Origin: Mucilaginibacter myungsuensis
GTDB lineage: Bacteria; Bacteroidota; Bacteroidia; Sphingobacteriales; Sphingobacteriaceae
Assembly (NCBI RefSeq): GCF_015222005.1
Contig: NZ_JADFFL010000003.1
Location: 682,001 to 746,000 of the forward strand
Length of the DNA: 64,000 nucleotides
Direction of reading: 5' to 3'
This document shows positions 18,742 to 26,231 of this stretch, one piece after another. The translations under genes and the position numbers were made by a program. Positions within the stretch are counted from its first letter, which is position 1. The number at the start of each line of letters is the position of its first letter. The notes beneath the pieces were generated by a model. It saw nothing but the letters and a program-made list of their open reading frames with translations. It searched no databases and had not been told where the DNA came from.

Positions 18742-18759
18742 GTCATAGCGAGCGATGAC
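18742..18759. terminator. Weak hairpin between convergent genes
   Basis: GTCAT and ATGAC arms enclose AGCGAGCG in the 36-base gap between two converging genes. It is short and lacks a T-tract, so a terminator role is only a guess; it resembles a shortened copy of the GTCATTGCGAG repeat at 20596. Confidence 0.3.
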
Positions 18760-18767
18760 GGTATAGT

Positions 18768-19181
18768 TTATTCTTCTTCCTCCGCCACACTTGGCTTATC
18801 CCCATCCAACAGATCATCGATCTCTCTCCTATCCCTTTTAGTCGGCCGGCCTGTCCCTCGGTCGCGTTTTAAAACCGGGGCGTGGAACATACTTTGGAAA
18901 GCTGAGGTCTGCTCTACCGGGGTAATATCTTCATAATATAGCACAGCCGTTTTAGCGTCTACCCTGTTCTCTAACAAACCGGTCACCTTTACTACTTTAC
19001 GTTCGGGGCCTTTAGAGACCTGATAAACCTCGTCTACCTTTACCTCGTGCGATGGCTTTATATTGTTGCCATTCAGCTTAACCCGCCCGGCCCTGCAGGC
19101 ATCAGACGCAAGGGTACGTGTTTTGAACTGGCGGATGGCCCACAGGTATTTATCAATTCTTAGTTTTTCTTTTTCGGGCAT
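18768..19181 (-). CDS. S4 domain RNA-binding protein, Hsp15-like
   Basis: A 137-residue protein with an N-terminal S4 RNA-binding domain (LRIDKYLWAIRQFKTRTLASDAC, then GRVKLNGNNIKPSHEV, residues ~5-60) and a basic C-terminal extension (KRDRGTGRPTKRDRRE) ending in an acidic tail. Hsp15 homologues bind stalled 50S subunits carrying peptidyl-tRNA and help recycle them. Length and layout agree with this family; the acidic end is unusual. It converges with the deaminase gene. Confidence 0.82.
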   Translation of the reverse strand: MPEKEKLRIDKYLWAIRQFKTRTLASDACRAGRVKLNGNNIKPSHEVKVDEVYQVSKGPERKVVKVTGLLENRVDAKTAVLYYEDITPVEQTSAFQSMFHAPVLKRDRGTGRPTKRDRREIDDLLDGDKPSVAEEEE

Positions 19182-19218
19182 GATCTATTCTCCAAACCAC
19201 AAATTTACGCAATTACCC

Positions 19219-19226
19219 TATATTTG
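19219..19226 (+). promoter_or_regulatory. -7 promoter element with a probable leaderless start
   Basis: TATATTTG is an exact TAnnTTTG match only six bases upstream of the ATG of the following gene, so transcription would begin at or within a base or two of the start codon. Confidence 0.5.
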
Positions 19227-19232
19227 ACCCAT

Positions 19233-19694
19233 ATGACCGAAGAGCATTACAACGAACCCGATATACAACCCGAAGAAGAAGATAATGGCGAAGGAGCTGT
19301 CGAGATCTATTCTAAATGGGCGATAAGAGGATTTTCTATCCTATCGCCAATATTTGGCGGGGCGTTGCTATTCATCAACTTAAAGAACGTTGGATATAAA
19401 AAAGCGGCCTACAACGCCCTGTTGGCATCCATCGGTTACTTTTTTCTATCAGCTATCGTGGCCAGTTTATTTCGTTTGAATGTAGGATTTTTGCCTTTGC
19501 TGATCAATTATTTAGGTGGGGTGTTCTTGACCGAGGTATTCTTTAAAAAGCATTTCCCCGACGATGATTATTATCCAAGACCAATATGGAGTGCGCTGGC
19601 CATCGTTATCGCCATTCAGTTCGGTATCTTCTTTGCGTTGTATTACTCGGGCTTATTACCTGCCGAAGTAATGAAAGCGTTGAAACAGAAATAA
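19233..19694 (+). CDS. Hypothetical membrane protein with acidic N-terminus
   Basis: A 153-residue protein: ~25 acidic, soluble residues (rich in Glu and Asp), then four predicted membrane helices, including FSILSPIFGGALLFINL and a last one before a short basic end. A TTG nine bases upstream is rejected because it is part of the -7 promoter element; the ATG is used. No family is recognised, although small four-helix proteins of this type are common in Bacteroidota. It lies upstream of dapD with a 72-base gap. Confidence 0.65.
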   Translation: MTEEHYNEPDIQPEEEDNGEGAVEIYSKWAIRGFSILSPIFGGALLFINLKNVGYKKAAYNALLASIGYFFLSAIVASLFRLNVGFLPLLINYLGGVFLTEVFFKKHFPDDDYYPRPIWSALAIVIAIQFGIFFALYYSGLLPAEVMKALKQK

Positions 19695-19744
19695 TATCGA
19701 ACAGATGGAATTGAAACCCATCAAACATTTTCCCTAAAAATCCC

Positions 19745-19752
19745 TTACTTTG
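19745..19752 (+). promoter_or_regulatory. Possible -7 element of dapD
   Basis: TTACTTTG differs from TAnnTTTG at one position and lies 14 bases before the dapD ATG. Only moderate support. Confidence 0.35.
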
Positions 19753-19766
19753 CTAAAAATTTAAAT

Positions 19767-20585
19767 ATGCCTGCCGAATTAAAGAAACTGATAGAAGACG
19801 CGTGGGAAGACCGCGCCCTGCTTACCGAGAATGAATACATGACCGCCATCGAAACCGTTGTTGCACGTTTGGATAAAGGCGAATTTCGCGTCGCTGAGCG
19901 CATAGGCACCCGCTGGCACGTGAACGACTGGATCAAGAAAGCCGTTATCCTTTATTTCCCTATCCGCAAGATGGACGAGATCAAGGCCGGTCCTTTCATG
20001 TTCCACGATAAAATGAAACTTAAGACCGACTATAAAGAGACCGGCGTACGTGTTGTGCCTGGCGCAAGTGCCCGTTACGGTGCTTATCTGGCTAAAGGCG
20101 TGATCATGATGCCAAGCTACGTAAACATTGGCGCTTACGTTGACGAAGGTACCATGGTTGATACCTGGGCTACCGTTGGTTCATGTGCGCAGATAGGTAA
20201 ACACGTTCACCTGAGCGGTGGTGTGGGTATCGGTGGTGTGTTAGAACCAGTACAAGCAGCCCCGGTTATCATTGAGGATAACTGCTTTTTGGGTTCACGC
20301 GCAATCGTTGTAGAAGGTGTTCACGTTGAGGAAGAAGTGGTGTTAGGTGCTAACGTAGTTCTGACGGCATCTACCAAGATCATCGATGTTAGCGGTCCCG
20401 AGCCTATCGAATACAAGGGCCGTGTCCCTGCCCGTTCGGTAGTGATCCCTGGTTCATACACCAAAACATTCCCTGCCGGCGATTATCAAGTACCTTGCGC
20501 TTTGATCATCGGCAAAAGGAAAGAATCTACTGATAAGAAGACGTCGTTAAATGACGCTCTGAGAGAAAATAACGTGGCGGTATAA
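19767..20585 (+). CDS. dapD: 2,3,4,5-tetrahydropyridine-2,6-dicarboxylate N-succinyltransferase
   Basis: A 272-residue enzyme of lysine and meso-diaminopimelate biosynthesis that transfers succinyl from succinyl-CoA to tetrahydrodipicolinate. The N-terminal helical domain (residues 1-95) is followed by a left-handed beta-helix with repeats such as VNIGAYVDEGTMVDTWATVG and AQIGKHVHLSGGVGIGG, characteristic of DapD. The length matches E. coli DapD (274). It therefore belongs to the succinylase branch supplying peptidoglycan. No other lysine gene is adjacent. Confidence 0.95.
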   Translation: MPAELKKLIEDAWEDRALLTENEYMTAIETVVARLDKGEFRVAERIGTRWHVNDWIKKAVILYFPIRKMDEIKAGPFMFHDKMKLKTDYKETGVRVVPGASARYGAYLAKGVIMMPSYVNIGAYVDEGTMVDTWATVGSCAQIGKHVHLSGGVGIGGVLEPVQAAPVIIEDNCFLGSRAIVVEGVHVEEEVVLGANVVLTASTKIIDVSGPEPIEYKGRVPARSVVIPGSYTKTFPAGDYQVPCALIIGKRKESTDKKTSLNDALRENNVAV

Positions 20586-20595
20586 AGCCCAATTT

Positions 20596-20683
20596 GTCAT
20601 TGCGAGGAGCGCAGCGACGCGGCGATCTCATAGGCAGGTCCTCGTTGCTTGTTCTCTGAGATTGTTTCATTCCTCGCAATGAC
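20596..20683. repeat. GTCATTGCGAGGA inverted repeat
   Basis: A perfect 13-bp inverted repeat (GTCATTGCGAGGA / TCCTCGCAATGAC) encloses a 62-base GC-rich centre. Placed directly after dapD, it could form a long hairpin and act as a terminator. Similar elements are known as dispersed intergenic repeats in many genomes; copies elsewhere in this genome cannot be checked here. Confidence 0.75.
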
Positions 20684-20690
20684 ATACTTT

Positions 20691-20787
20691 TTTGTCATCC
20701 TGAGCATCGCGAAGGATTTTACGTTTAGCAGAACGATGATCTAAGCTTCAAGATGCTTCGTTCCTCAGCATGACAAATTTTATTTGA
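20691..20787. repeat. TGTCATCCTGAGC...CTCAGCATGACA inverted repeat
   Basis: An imperfect inverted repeat whose arms begin TTTGTCATCCTGAGCATCG and end CGTTCCTCAGCATGACAAA. It is the second copy in the window of the element at 5143-5242 and lies back to back with the GTCATTGCGAGGA element, filling the gap before the next gene. Confidence 0.75.
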
Positions 20788-20791
20788 GAAC

Positions 20792-21919
20792 ATGAGAATT
20801 GGTTACGATGCAAAACGTTTATTCCTCAACAACACCGGCTTAGGCAACTACGGTCGCTGGTTAATAAGCACACTTGCGTCGTTCTATCCAAACAACTCCT
20901 ACTTCCTATACACCCCTAAGTCCGAGGATAACGCCCGTACCAAACCTATCACGGCGTTAAGCAATACACAAACCATCCTGCCCAAACGTCAAGTGCTAAC
21001 ATCATGGTGGCGCACTAAAGGCATCATCAAATATTTGCTGCGCGATGGCGTGGACATCTACCATGGCTTAAGTCATGAGTTGCCCTACGGCATCCGCAAA
21101 AGCGGCATTAAGTCGGTGCTTACCGTGCACGATCTGATCTTTATACGTTTCCCTCAATATTTTGGGATGGTGAGCAGGGCTATCTATTTGGCTAAATTAA
21201 GATACGCCTGCCGTGTGGCCGATAGAATCATCGCCATTAGTCAGCGCACTAAGGATGACTTGATAGAACTGCTTGATGTCCCTTCGCAAAAGATAGACGT
21301 AGTTTATCAAGGATGTGATGCGAGTTTTAAAACGGTATGCACAGATAAGCAAAAGGCGGCCGTGCTTAAAAAGTATAACATCCAAGGCCAATATATCCTA
21401 AGCGTCGGGACCATCGAGGAGCGCAAAAACCTGCTGGTGCTCATCAAAGCCATGGCGCGGACCGAGCCTAACTTAAAACTGGTGGTGGTTGGCAAACAGA
21501 AAGAATACGCCGAACTGATAAAAAGGGTCATCCATCAATATCAATTGACCGACAGGATGATCTTTTTAAGCAATATCGATTTTGCCGATCTACCCGCCCT
21601 GTATCAAGCGGCATCCGTATTTGTTTACCCCTCGCGGTATGAAGGTTTCGGGATACCAATATTAGAAGCGTTAGAATCGGGCATACCGGTGATCGCCGCT
21701 ACAGGATCTTGCCTGGAAGAAGCCGGCGGACCAGGCAGTTTGTACACCATTCCTGATGACGATATTAATCTGGCCTACCAGATCAACCGTGTGCTTACCG
21801 ATACAGAGCTAAGACAAAAAATGATAGCAACCGGCCATGAATATGCCCGCAATTTTGACGACGATAAATTGGCCGCCCAATTAATGGCGGTCTACCAAAA
21901 TACAATGAACAATGCTTAG
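20792..21919 (+). CDS. Family 4 glycosyltransferase
   Basis: A 375-residue GT-B enzyme. The N-terminal domain starts MRIGYDAKRLFLNNTGLGNY (donor/acceptor Gly loop); the C-terminal half has LSVGTIEERKNL and the GT4 signature YPSRYEGFGIPILEAL with the EX7E glutamates, followed by VIAATGSCLEEAGG. It transfers a sugar from an NDP donor with retention. It is not in the main polysaccharide cluster and overlaps the downstream tsaC gene by eight bases, so the two are co-transcribed. Acceptor unknown. Confidence 0.87.
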   Translation: MRIGYDAKRLFLNNTGLGNYGRWLISTLASFYPNNSYFLYTPKSEDNARTKPITALSNTQTILPKRQVLTSWWRTKGIIKYLLRDGVDIYHGLSHELPYGIRKSGIKSVLTVHDLIFIRFPQYFGMVSRAIYLAKLRYACRVADRIIAISQRTKDDLIELLDVPSQKIDVVYQGCDASFKTVCTDKQKAAVLKKYNIQGQYILSVGTIEERKNLLVLIKAMARTEPNLKLVVVGKQKEYAELIKRVIHQYQLTDRMIFLSNIDFADLPALYQAASVFVYPSRYEGFGIPILEALESGIPVIAATGSCLEEAGGPGSLYTIPDDDINLAYQINRVLTDTELRQKMIATGHEYARNFDDDKLAAQLMAVYQNTMNNA

Positions 21920-22478
21920 AGACGAAATTGCCAAAGCGCTAAAAGTACTGCAAAACGGCGGTATCATCCTTTACCCTACCGATACTATTTGGGGCATCGG
22001 TTGCGATGCATCAAATACCGAAGCCGTTAAAAAGATCTACGCTTTGAAACAGCGCGAAGAATCTAAAAGCATGATCATTTTGCTGGACGTAGATAACAAG
22101 CTGCAAAGCTACGTTAACGACGTACCCGAGATAGCTTACGATCTGATGGAGTACGCCGAGCATCCGCTTACGCTTGTAATGCCGGGCGCCAAGAACATCT
22201 CCCCTGCTTTAATTGCTGAGGACGGCAGCATTGGCGTACGCGTTACCAACCACGAGTTTTGCAAGCAATTGATCCAGCGTTTACGCAAGCCATTAGTATC
22301 CACATCTGCCAATATCAGCGGCGAGCCATCGCCTAAAAACTTTGGACAGATATCCCCTGAGATCATCGACGGCGTAGACTACGTAGTTGACCTGGAACAG
22401 CATGACATGGGCGAGAAACGCCCGTCCACCATTATGCGCCTGCAGCCCGATGGCCGTTTTGAGTTTTTAAGACGATAG
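21912..22478 (+). CDS. tsaC: L-threonylcarbamoyladenylate synthase
   Basis: A 188-residue YrdC/Sua5-domain protein with ILYPTDTIWGIGCDA, the KQREESKSMIILL loop and the late STSANISGEPSP segment that binds substrate. It makes threonylcarbamoyl-AMP from threonine, bicarbonate and ATP for t6A modification of ANN-decoding tRNAs. The short length shows it is the TsaC/YrdC type without the extra Sua5 domain. Its start codon lies inside the end of the glycosyltransferase gene, suggesting translational coupling of two unrelated functions. Confidence 0.88.
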   Translation: MLRDEIAKALKVLQNGGIILYPTDTIWGIGCDASNTEAVKKIYALKQREESKSMIILLDVDNKLQSYVNDVPEIAYDLMEYAEHPLTLVMPGAKNISPALIAEDGSIGVRVTNHEFCKQLIQRLRKPLVSTSANISGEPSPKNFGQISPEIIDGVDYVVDLEQHDMGEKRPSTIMRLQPDGRFEFLRR

Positions 22479-22493
22479 CGTCTCTTATTTTTT

Positions 22494-22501
22494 TACCTTT
22501 G
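22494..22501 (+). promoter_or_regulatory. Possible -7 element upstream of cca
   Basis: TACCTTTG matches TAnnTTTG and is followed by GC, as in typical promoters of the group. The start codon is 130 bases further on, with the repeat at 22512-22613 in the leader. Confidence 0.45.
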
Positions 22502-22511
22502 CGGTCCGTTC

Positions 22512-22613
22512 AACCACAAAGGACACAAAGAGAGAAACCACAAAGAACACAAATGCCTTGCAACAAGAAAACCTTTGTGCCCTTTGCGCAAACCTTAGTG
22601 CCTCTTTGTGGTT
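22512..22613. repeat. AACCACAAAG inverted repeat with internal word repeats
   Basis: AACCACAAAG occurs at 22512 and again at 22536, and its complement CTTTGTGGTT at 22604-22613; between them lie AGGACACAAAG, CCTTTGTGCCC and TTTGCG words. The element would fold into a long imperfect hairpin in the 5' leader of the next gene. Confidence 0.7.
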
Positions 22614-22631
22614 AGATCACACGACAGCCAA

Positions 22632-24050
22632 ATGAAAAAACACCTCCAACATCCCGTATTTAAGGTCATTGCCCGCAAGGCTGATGAAATGGGTATGCAG
22701 GCTTATGCCATCGGAGGCTTTGTGCGCGACATATTTTTGGAGCGACCGTCAAAGGATATCGACATCGTAGTACTTGGCAACGGCATCCAATTTGCCGAGG
22801 CCGTGGCTGCAGAACTGAATGTAAAGGTTGCCGTATTCAAGAACTTCGGCACGGCGATGTTAAAGTATAAGGACATGGAAGTGGAGTTCGTGGGCGCACG
22901 TAAAGAGTCATACCGCTCTGATTCCCGCAAACCTATTGTAGAGAACGGCACATTGGACGATGATCAAAAACGACGCGACTTTACGATCAATGCTTTGGCA
23001 ATAGCTTTGCATGCAGATCAATTCGGTGAGTTGATAGACCCTTTCGGCGGGATGCAGCATCTGGAAGAAAAGCTGATCAAAACACCCTTGGATCCTATCG
23101 AGACTTTCTCTGATGACCCACTCCGTATGATGCGGGCTGTCCGCTTCGCGTCGCAGCTGAATTTCAAGATAGCGGAGAATGCCGTTGAAGCGATCAGGAA
23201 TAATAAAGAACGCATCAAGATCGTATCGCAAGAGCGTATCACCGATGAGTTAAATAAGATCATCCTATCACCCAAACCATCTGTTGGGTTTAATTACTTG
23301 TTCGATACAGGTCTGCTGCATTTGATCTTCCCGCAGATGACCGATCTGTACGGGGTGGACTATGTGGATGGCCGCGGGCATAAGGATAACTTTTACCATA
23401 CCCTGCAGGTGCTGGATAATATCTGTGCGACTACCGATGACCTTTGGCTACGCTGGTCGGCCATTTTGCATGACATTGCTAAACCCGCCACCAAACGTTA
23501 CGAACCGGGCCACGGGTGGACCTTCCACGGGCACGAGGATAAAGGCGCGCGCATGGTACCTAAGATATTCGCTCAACTGAAGTTGCCACTAAATGAGCAT
23601 ATGAAATTTGCTCAGAAATTGGTGCAGTTGCACATGCGCCCTATCGTATTGGCGCAAGAGATAGTGACCGATTCGGCCGTACGTCGTTTGCTTTTTGAGG
23701 CTGGGGAGGACACTGAATCGCTCATGTTGTTGTGTAAAGCCGACATCACCACCAAAAACGAGTACAAAATTAAAAAGTACCGTAACAATTTTGAACTGGT
23801 GCAACAAAAGCTAAAAGATGTTGAAGAGCGCGATAAAGTGCGTAATTGGCAACCGCCGGTCACCGGATCGGACATTATGCAGCTTTTCGGCTTAAAAGAA
23901 GGGCGTGAAGTTGGCATTATCAAAAACCAGATACGCGAAGCCATACTTGAAGGCGACATAGAGAACAGCAGAGAAGCGGCAATTGCATTCACAATTAAAA
24001 AAGGCCAAGAAATTGGCTTAAAAGTTGTGGCAGAAGACAAATTGAATTAA
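22632..24050 (+). CDS. cca: tRNA nucleotidyltransferase (CCA-adding type) with HD domain
   Basis: A 472-residue protein of the class II poly(A) polymerase/CCA-adding family. The head has AIGGFVRDIFLERPSKDIDIVV with the two catalytic carboxylates and KRRDFTINALAI; the neck helices follow; residues ~250-350 form an HD domain (WSAILHDIAKPAT). It adds or repairs CCA ends of tRNAs using CTP and ATP; the HD domain may add phosphatase or phosphodiesterase activity. An in-frame GTG 24 bases upstream lies inside the repeat and is not used. Some family members add only CC or A; that cannot be decided. Confidence 0.86.
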   Translation: MKKHLQHPVFKVIARKADEMGMQAYAIGGFVRDIFLERPSKDIDIVVLGNGIQFAEAVAAELNVKVAVFKNFGTAMLKYKDMEVEFVGARKESYRSDSRKPIVENGTLDDDQKRRDFTINALAIALHADQFGELIDPFGGMQHLEEKLIKTPLDPIETFSDDPLRMMRAVRFASQLNFKIAENAVEAIRNNKERIKIVSQERITDELNKIILSPKPSVGFNYLFDTGLLHLIFPQMTDLYGVDYVDGRGHKDNFYHTLQVLDNICATTDDLWLRWSAILHDIAKPATKRYEPGHGWTFHGHEDKGARMVPKIFAQLKLPLNEHMKFAQKLVQLHMRPIVLAQEIVTDSAVRRLLFEAGEDTESLMLLCKADITTKNEYKIKKYRNNFELVQQKLKDVEERDKVRNWQPPVTGSDIMQLFGLKEGREVGIIKNQIREAILEGDIENSREAAIAFTIKKGQEIGLKVVAEDKLN

Positions 24051-24055
24051 AACAT

Positions 24056-24063
24056 TATTTTTG
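24056..24063 (+). promoter_or_regulatory. -7 promoter element
   Basis: TATTTTTG, an exact TAnnTTTG match 22 bases before the ATG of the following gene, the same distance as for gyrB and the ompH-like gene. Confidence 0.5.
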
Positions 24064-24085
24064 ACCAAGATCTACTTATAACACA

Positions 24086-24739
24086 ATGGCATTATACAGG
24101 TTTAAGGTAACCTTTGAGGATTACGACGACGTAACGAGAGAGATAGACATCAAGTCGAACCAAACTTTTGAAGATCTGCACCGTGGTATCCAAAAGTCTA
24201 CAGGTTACGATGCAGAGCGTCCGTCATCTTTTTATGTAAGCACCGATCAATGGGTAAAAGGCGAAGAGTTTACTTTTTTACCAAATCAAAAACGTCAGGA
24301 CCGCGGCATTGCGTTAATGGAGAAAGTGAAGCTGAGCAGTTTTATTGATGATCCGCACCAAAAATTTTATTACACGTACAACTTTGATCGCCCGTATGAT
24401 TTCCATGTTGAGTTGATGAAGATCATCCTGGACGAGGATCCAAAGATCACTTACCCGTACGTTGTTAAAAGTGTAGGCGAGGCACCAAGAATGGTGGTTA
24501 ACGTTGATGTACCTACTGCTGCGGCGGCAACTGATGACGATTTCGACTTCCTGAACGAAGTGGAATTTAACCCTGAGGATGCCGAAGATTTTGCCGAAGT
24601 TGACGAACACGGCGAAAACACAGAGAGCAGCGATGAGGATGACCATGCCGACGATGAAATGGACGAATTTGCTGATAACGAACATATGGAAGATGAAGGC
24701 GAAAGCTACGGCCGTGGCGGACGCGGTGATGATTATTGA
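24086..24739 (+). CDS. pRiA4b ORF-3-like protein with acidic tail
   Basis: A 217-residue protein. Residues 1-130 resemble the plasmid pRiA4b ORF-3/IS1096-passenger family (YRFKVTFEDYDDVTREIDI, TFEDLHRGIQKSTGYD, FYYTYNFDRPYDFHVEL), whose function is unknown despite its transposon-derived name. The last 80 residues are very acidic (runs of Glu and Asp) and end in Gly-Arg repeats. No transposase or inverted repeats accompany it, so it looks like a resident chromosomal gene. It stands between cca and miaA. Confidence 0.7.
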   Translation: MALYRFKVTFEDYDDVTREIDIKSNQTFEDLHRGIQKSTGYDAERPSSFYVSTDQWVKGEEFTFLPNQKRQDRGIALMEKVKLSSFIDDPHQKFYYTYNFDRPYDFHVELMKIILDEDPKITYPYVVKSVGEAPRMVVNVDVPTAAAATDDDFDFLNEVEFNPEDAEDFAEVDEHGENTESSDEDDHADDEMDEFADNEHMEDEGESYGRGGRGDDY

Positions 24740-24790
24740 TCGCCTTTAGTTCATGGATGATGGATCGTAGTTCATAGCTGATACCTCGCC

Positions 24791-25675
24791 ATGGATAAAA
24801 CAAAAACACTTATTGTAATAGCAGGACCTACAGCCGGCGGCAAAACAGCCGCCGGCATTGCTTTGGCCCAAAAGTTAGGTACCGAGATCATATCAGCCGA
24901 TTCAAGGCAATTCTACCGCGAGATGAGTATCGGCACGGCTAAACCCACTCCCGAAGAATTAGCGCAAGCCAAACATCATTTTATCGGTTCGCACAGCATC
25001 CATGATAGTTTTAATGTCGGCGACTTTGAACAGCATGGCTTAGCATTGTTAGACGAACTTTTTAAAAAACACGATACCTTGATCATGGTCGGCGGATCGG
25101 GCTTATATGTTAAAGCCATTTGCGAAGGTTTTGATCAGTTCCCTGATATCGATCCTGATATCCGTGAGCGCATGAATTCGGAACTTGCTCAGATGGGTAT
25201 CGCTCATCTGCAAGAAAGATTAAAAGAAGTTGACCCCGATTATTACGCCCAGGTAGATATCAATAACCCACAACGCATCATCCGCGCGTTAGAAGTTTTT
25301 GAAGGGACAGGCAAACCGTTCTCATCATTCCGTAAAGCAGCGTCCAACCCACGCCCATTCAACATCATTAAATACGGCATTTTGTGGCCACGGGAGGAGC
25401 TTTATAACAGGATCAACAGAAGAGTTGACCTGATGATAGAAGCAGGCCTTATAGACGAGGTGAAGTCAGTCCTGCCCTATCGCCATCTTAACGCGTTAAA
25501 TACGGTCGGCTATTCAGAGATCTTTGACTATCTGGATGGTAGAACAGATCTGCCAACGGCTATCGAGGCGATCAAACAGAATACACGTCGTTTTGCCAAA
25601 CGGCAAATGACCTGGTTCAATAAGGACAAAGAAATAAAATGGGTCAGCCCTGATGAACTGACCCATTTATATTGA
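24791..25675 (+). CDS. miaA: tRNA dimethylallyltransferase
   Basis: A 294-residue enzyme that attaches a dimethylallyl group to N6 of A37 in tRNAs reading codons that start with U. The P-loop IAGPTAGGKTAAG, the DSRQFYREMSIGTAKP substrate segment and the C-terminal NTRRFAKRQMTWF tRNA-binding motif are all present. The length is normal. The end of the gene encodes an intrinsic hairpin, and only five bases separate its stop from that of the converging rfbC. Confidence 0.95.
   Translation: MDKTKTLIVIAGPTAGGKTAAGIALAQKLGTEIISADSRQFYREMSIGTAKPTPEELAQAKHHFIGSHSIHDSFNVGDFEQHGLALLDELFKKHDTLIMVGGSGLYVKAICEGFDQFPDIDPDIRERMNSELAQMGIAHLQERLKEVDPDYYAQVDINNPQRIIRALEVFEGTGKPFSSFRKAASNPRPFNIIKYGILWPREELYNRINRRVDLMIEAGLIDEVKSVLPYRHLNALNTVGYSEIFDYLDGRTDLPTAIEAIKQNTRRFAKRQMTWFNKDKEIKWVSPDELTHLY
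25637..25668. terminator. Bidirectional terminator embedded in the 3' end of miaA
   Basis: A perfect 11-bp stem (AAATGGGTCAG / CTGACCCATTT) with a 10-base loop lies within the last codons of miaA. It is followed by ATATTGATCTTTTTA on the plus strand and by TTTATTTCTTTG on the minus strand, so it could stop transcription of both converging operons. Confidence 0.7.
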
Positions 25676-25680
25676 TCTTT

Positions 25681-26229
25681 TTAGAATGGCGAATTAAAAT
25701 CGGCCAACGTAGGGTGTACCTGATCTTTTGGCGATACTTTGATATCCAAGCCTTCTATCGGCCAAGGCAGATCCAGTGCGGGATCATTCCATAACACACC
25801 TAATTCTGATGACTTATCGTAGTAGTTGGTACATTTGTAGCTAAAGATGGTATCATCCTCTAAAGTTACAAAGCCATGTACAAAACCCGGTGGAATCCAA
25901 AACTGGGTATGGTTCTCTCCCGATAATTCGATACCGAAATGCTGACCATAAGTAGGTGAGTTCTTACGCACATCTACAGCCACATCCCAAACTTTACCTT
26001 TGATCACGCGTACCAGTTTACCTTGCGCAAATGGCTGGGCCTGGGCGTGCAAACCGCGTAAAGCGCCTTTCTCAGAAAATGATTGATTGTCTTGTACAAA
26101 ATCGGCAACAATGCCTGCTTCGGCTAATACATTCTTTTTATAGCTCTCGTAAAAATAGCCCCTGTCGTCGGGCCAGATACGTGGCTGGATAATTAATAGA
26201 CCTTGTATCGGTGTGGTAGTGACCGTCAT
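25681..26229 (-). CDS. rfbC: dTDP-4-dehydrorhamnose 3,5-epimerase
   Basis: A 182-residue cupin-fold epimerase, third enzyme of dTDP-L-rhamnose synthesis. Visible features are the N-terminal strand RIWPDDRGYFYESY, the catalytic His region GALRGLHAQ, the PPGFVHGFVTLED segment with the conserved His and the YKCTNYYDKSSE loop with the catalytic Tyr. The length is standard. It is the last gene of the rfbD-rfbA-heptose-rfbB-rfbC operon, two bases after rfbB. Confidence 0.95.
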   Translation of the reverse strand: MTVTTTPIQGLLIIQPRIWPDDRGYFYESYKKNVLAEAGIVADFVQDNQSFSEKGALRGLHAQAQPFAQGKLVRVIKGKVWDVAVDVRKNSPTYGQHFGIELSGENHTQFWIPPGFVHGFVTLEDDTIFSYKCTNYYDKSSELGVLWNDPALDLPWPIEGLDIKVSPKDQVHPTLADFNSPF

Positions 26230-26231
26230 TA

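Noticed and set aside
24086..24739. Possible mobile-element gene (IS1096 passenger-like family name)
   Set aside because: No transposase, terminal repeats or target duplication; the gene sits between cca and miaA with its own promoter and looks like a stable chromosomal gene.
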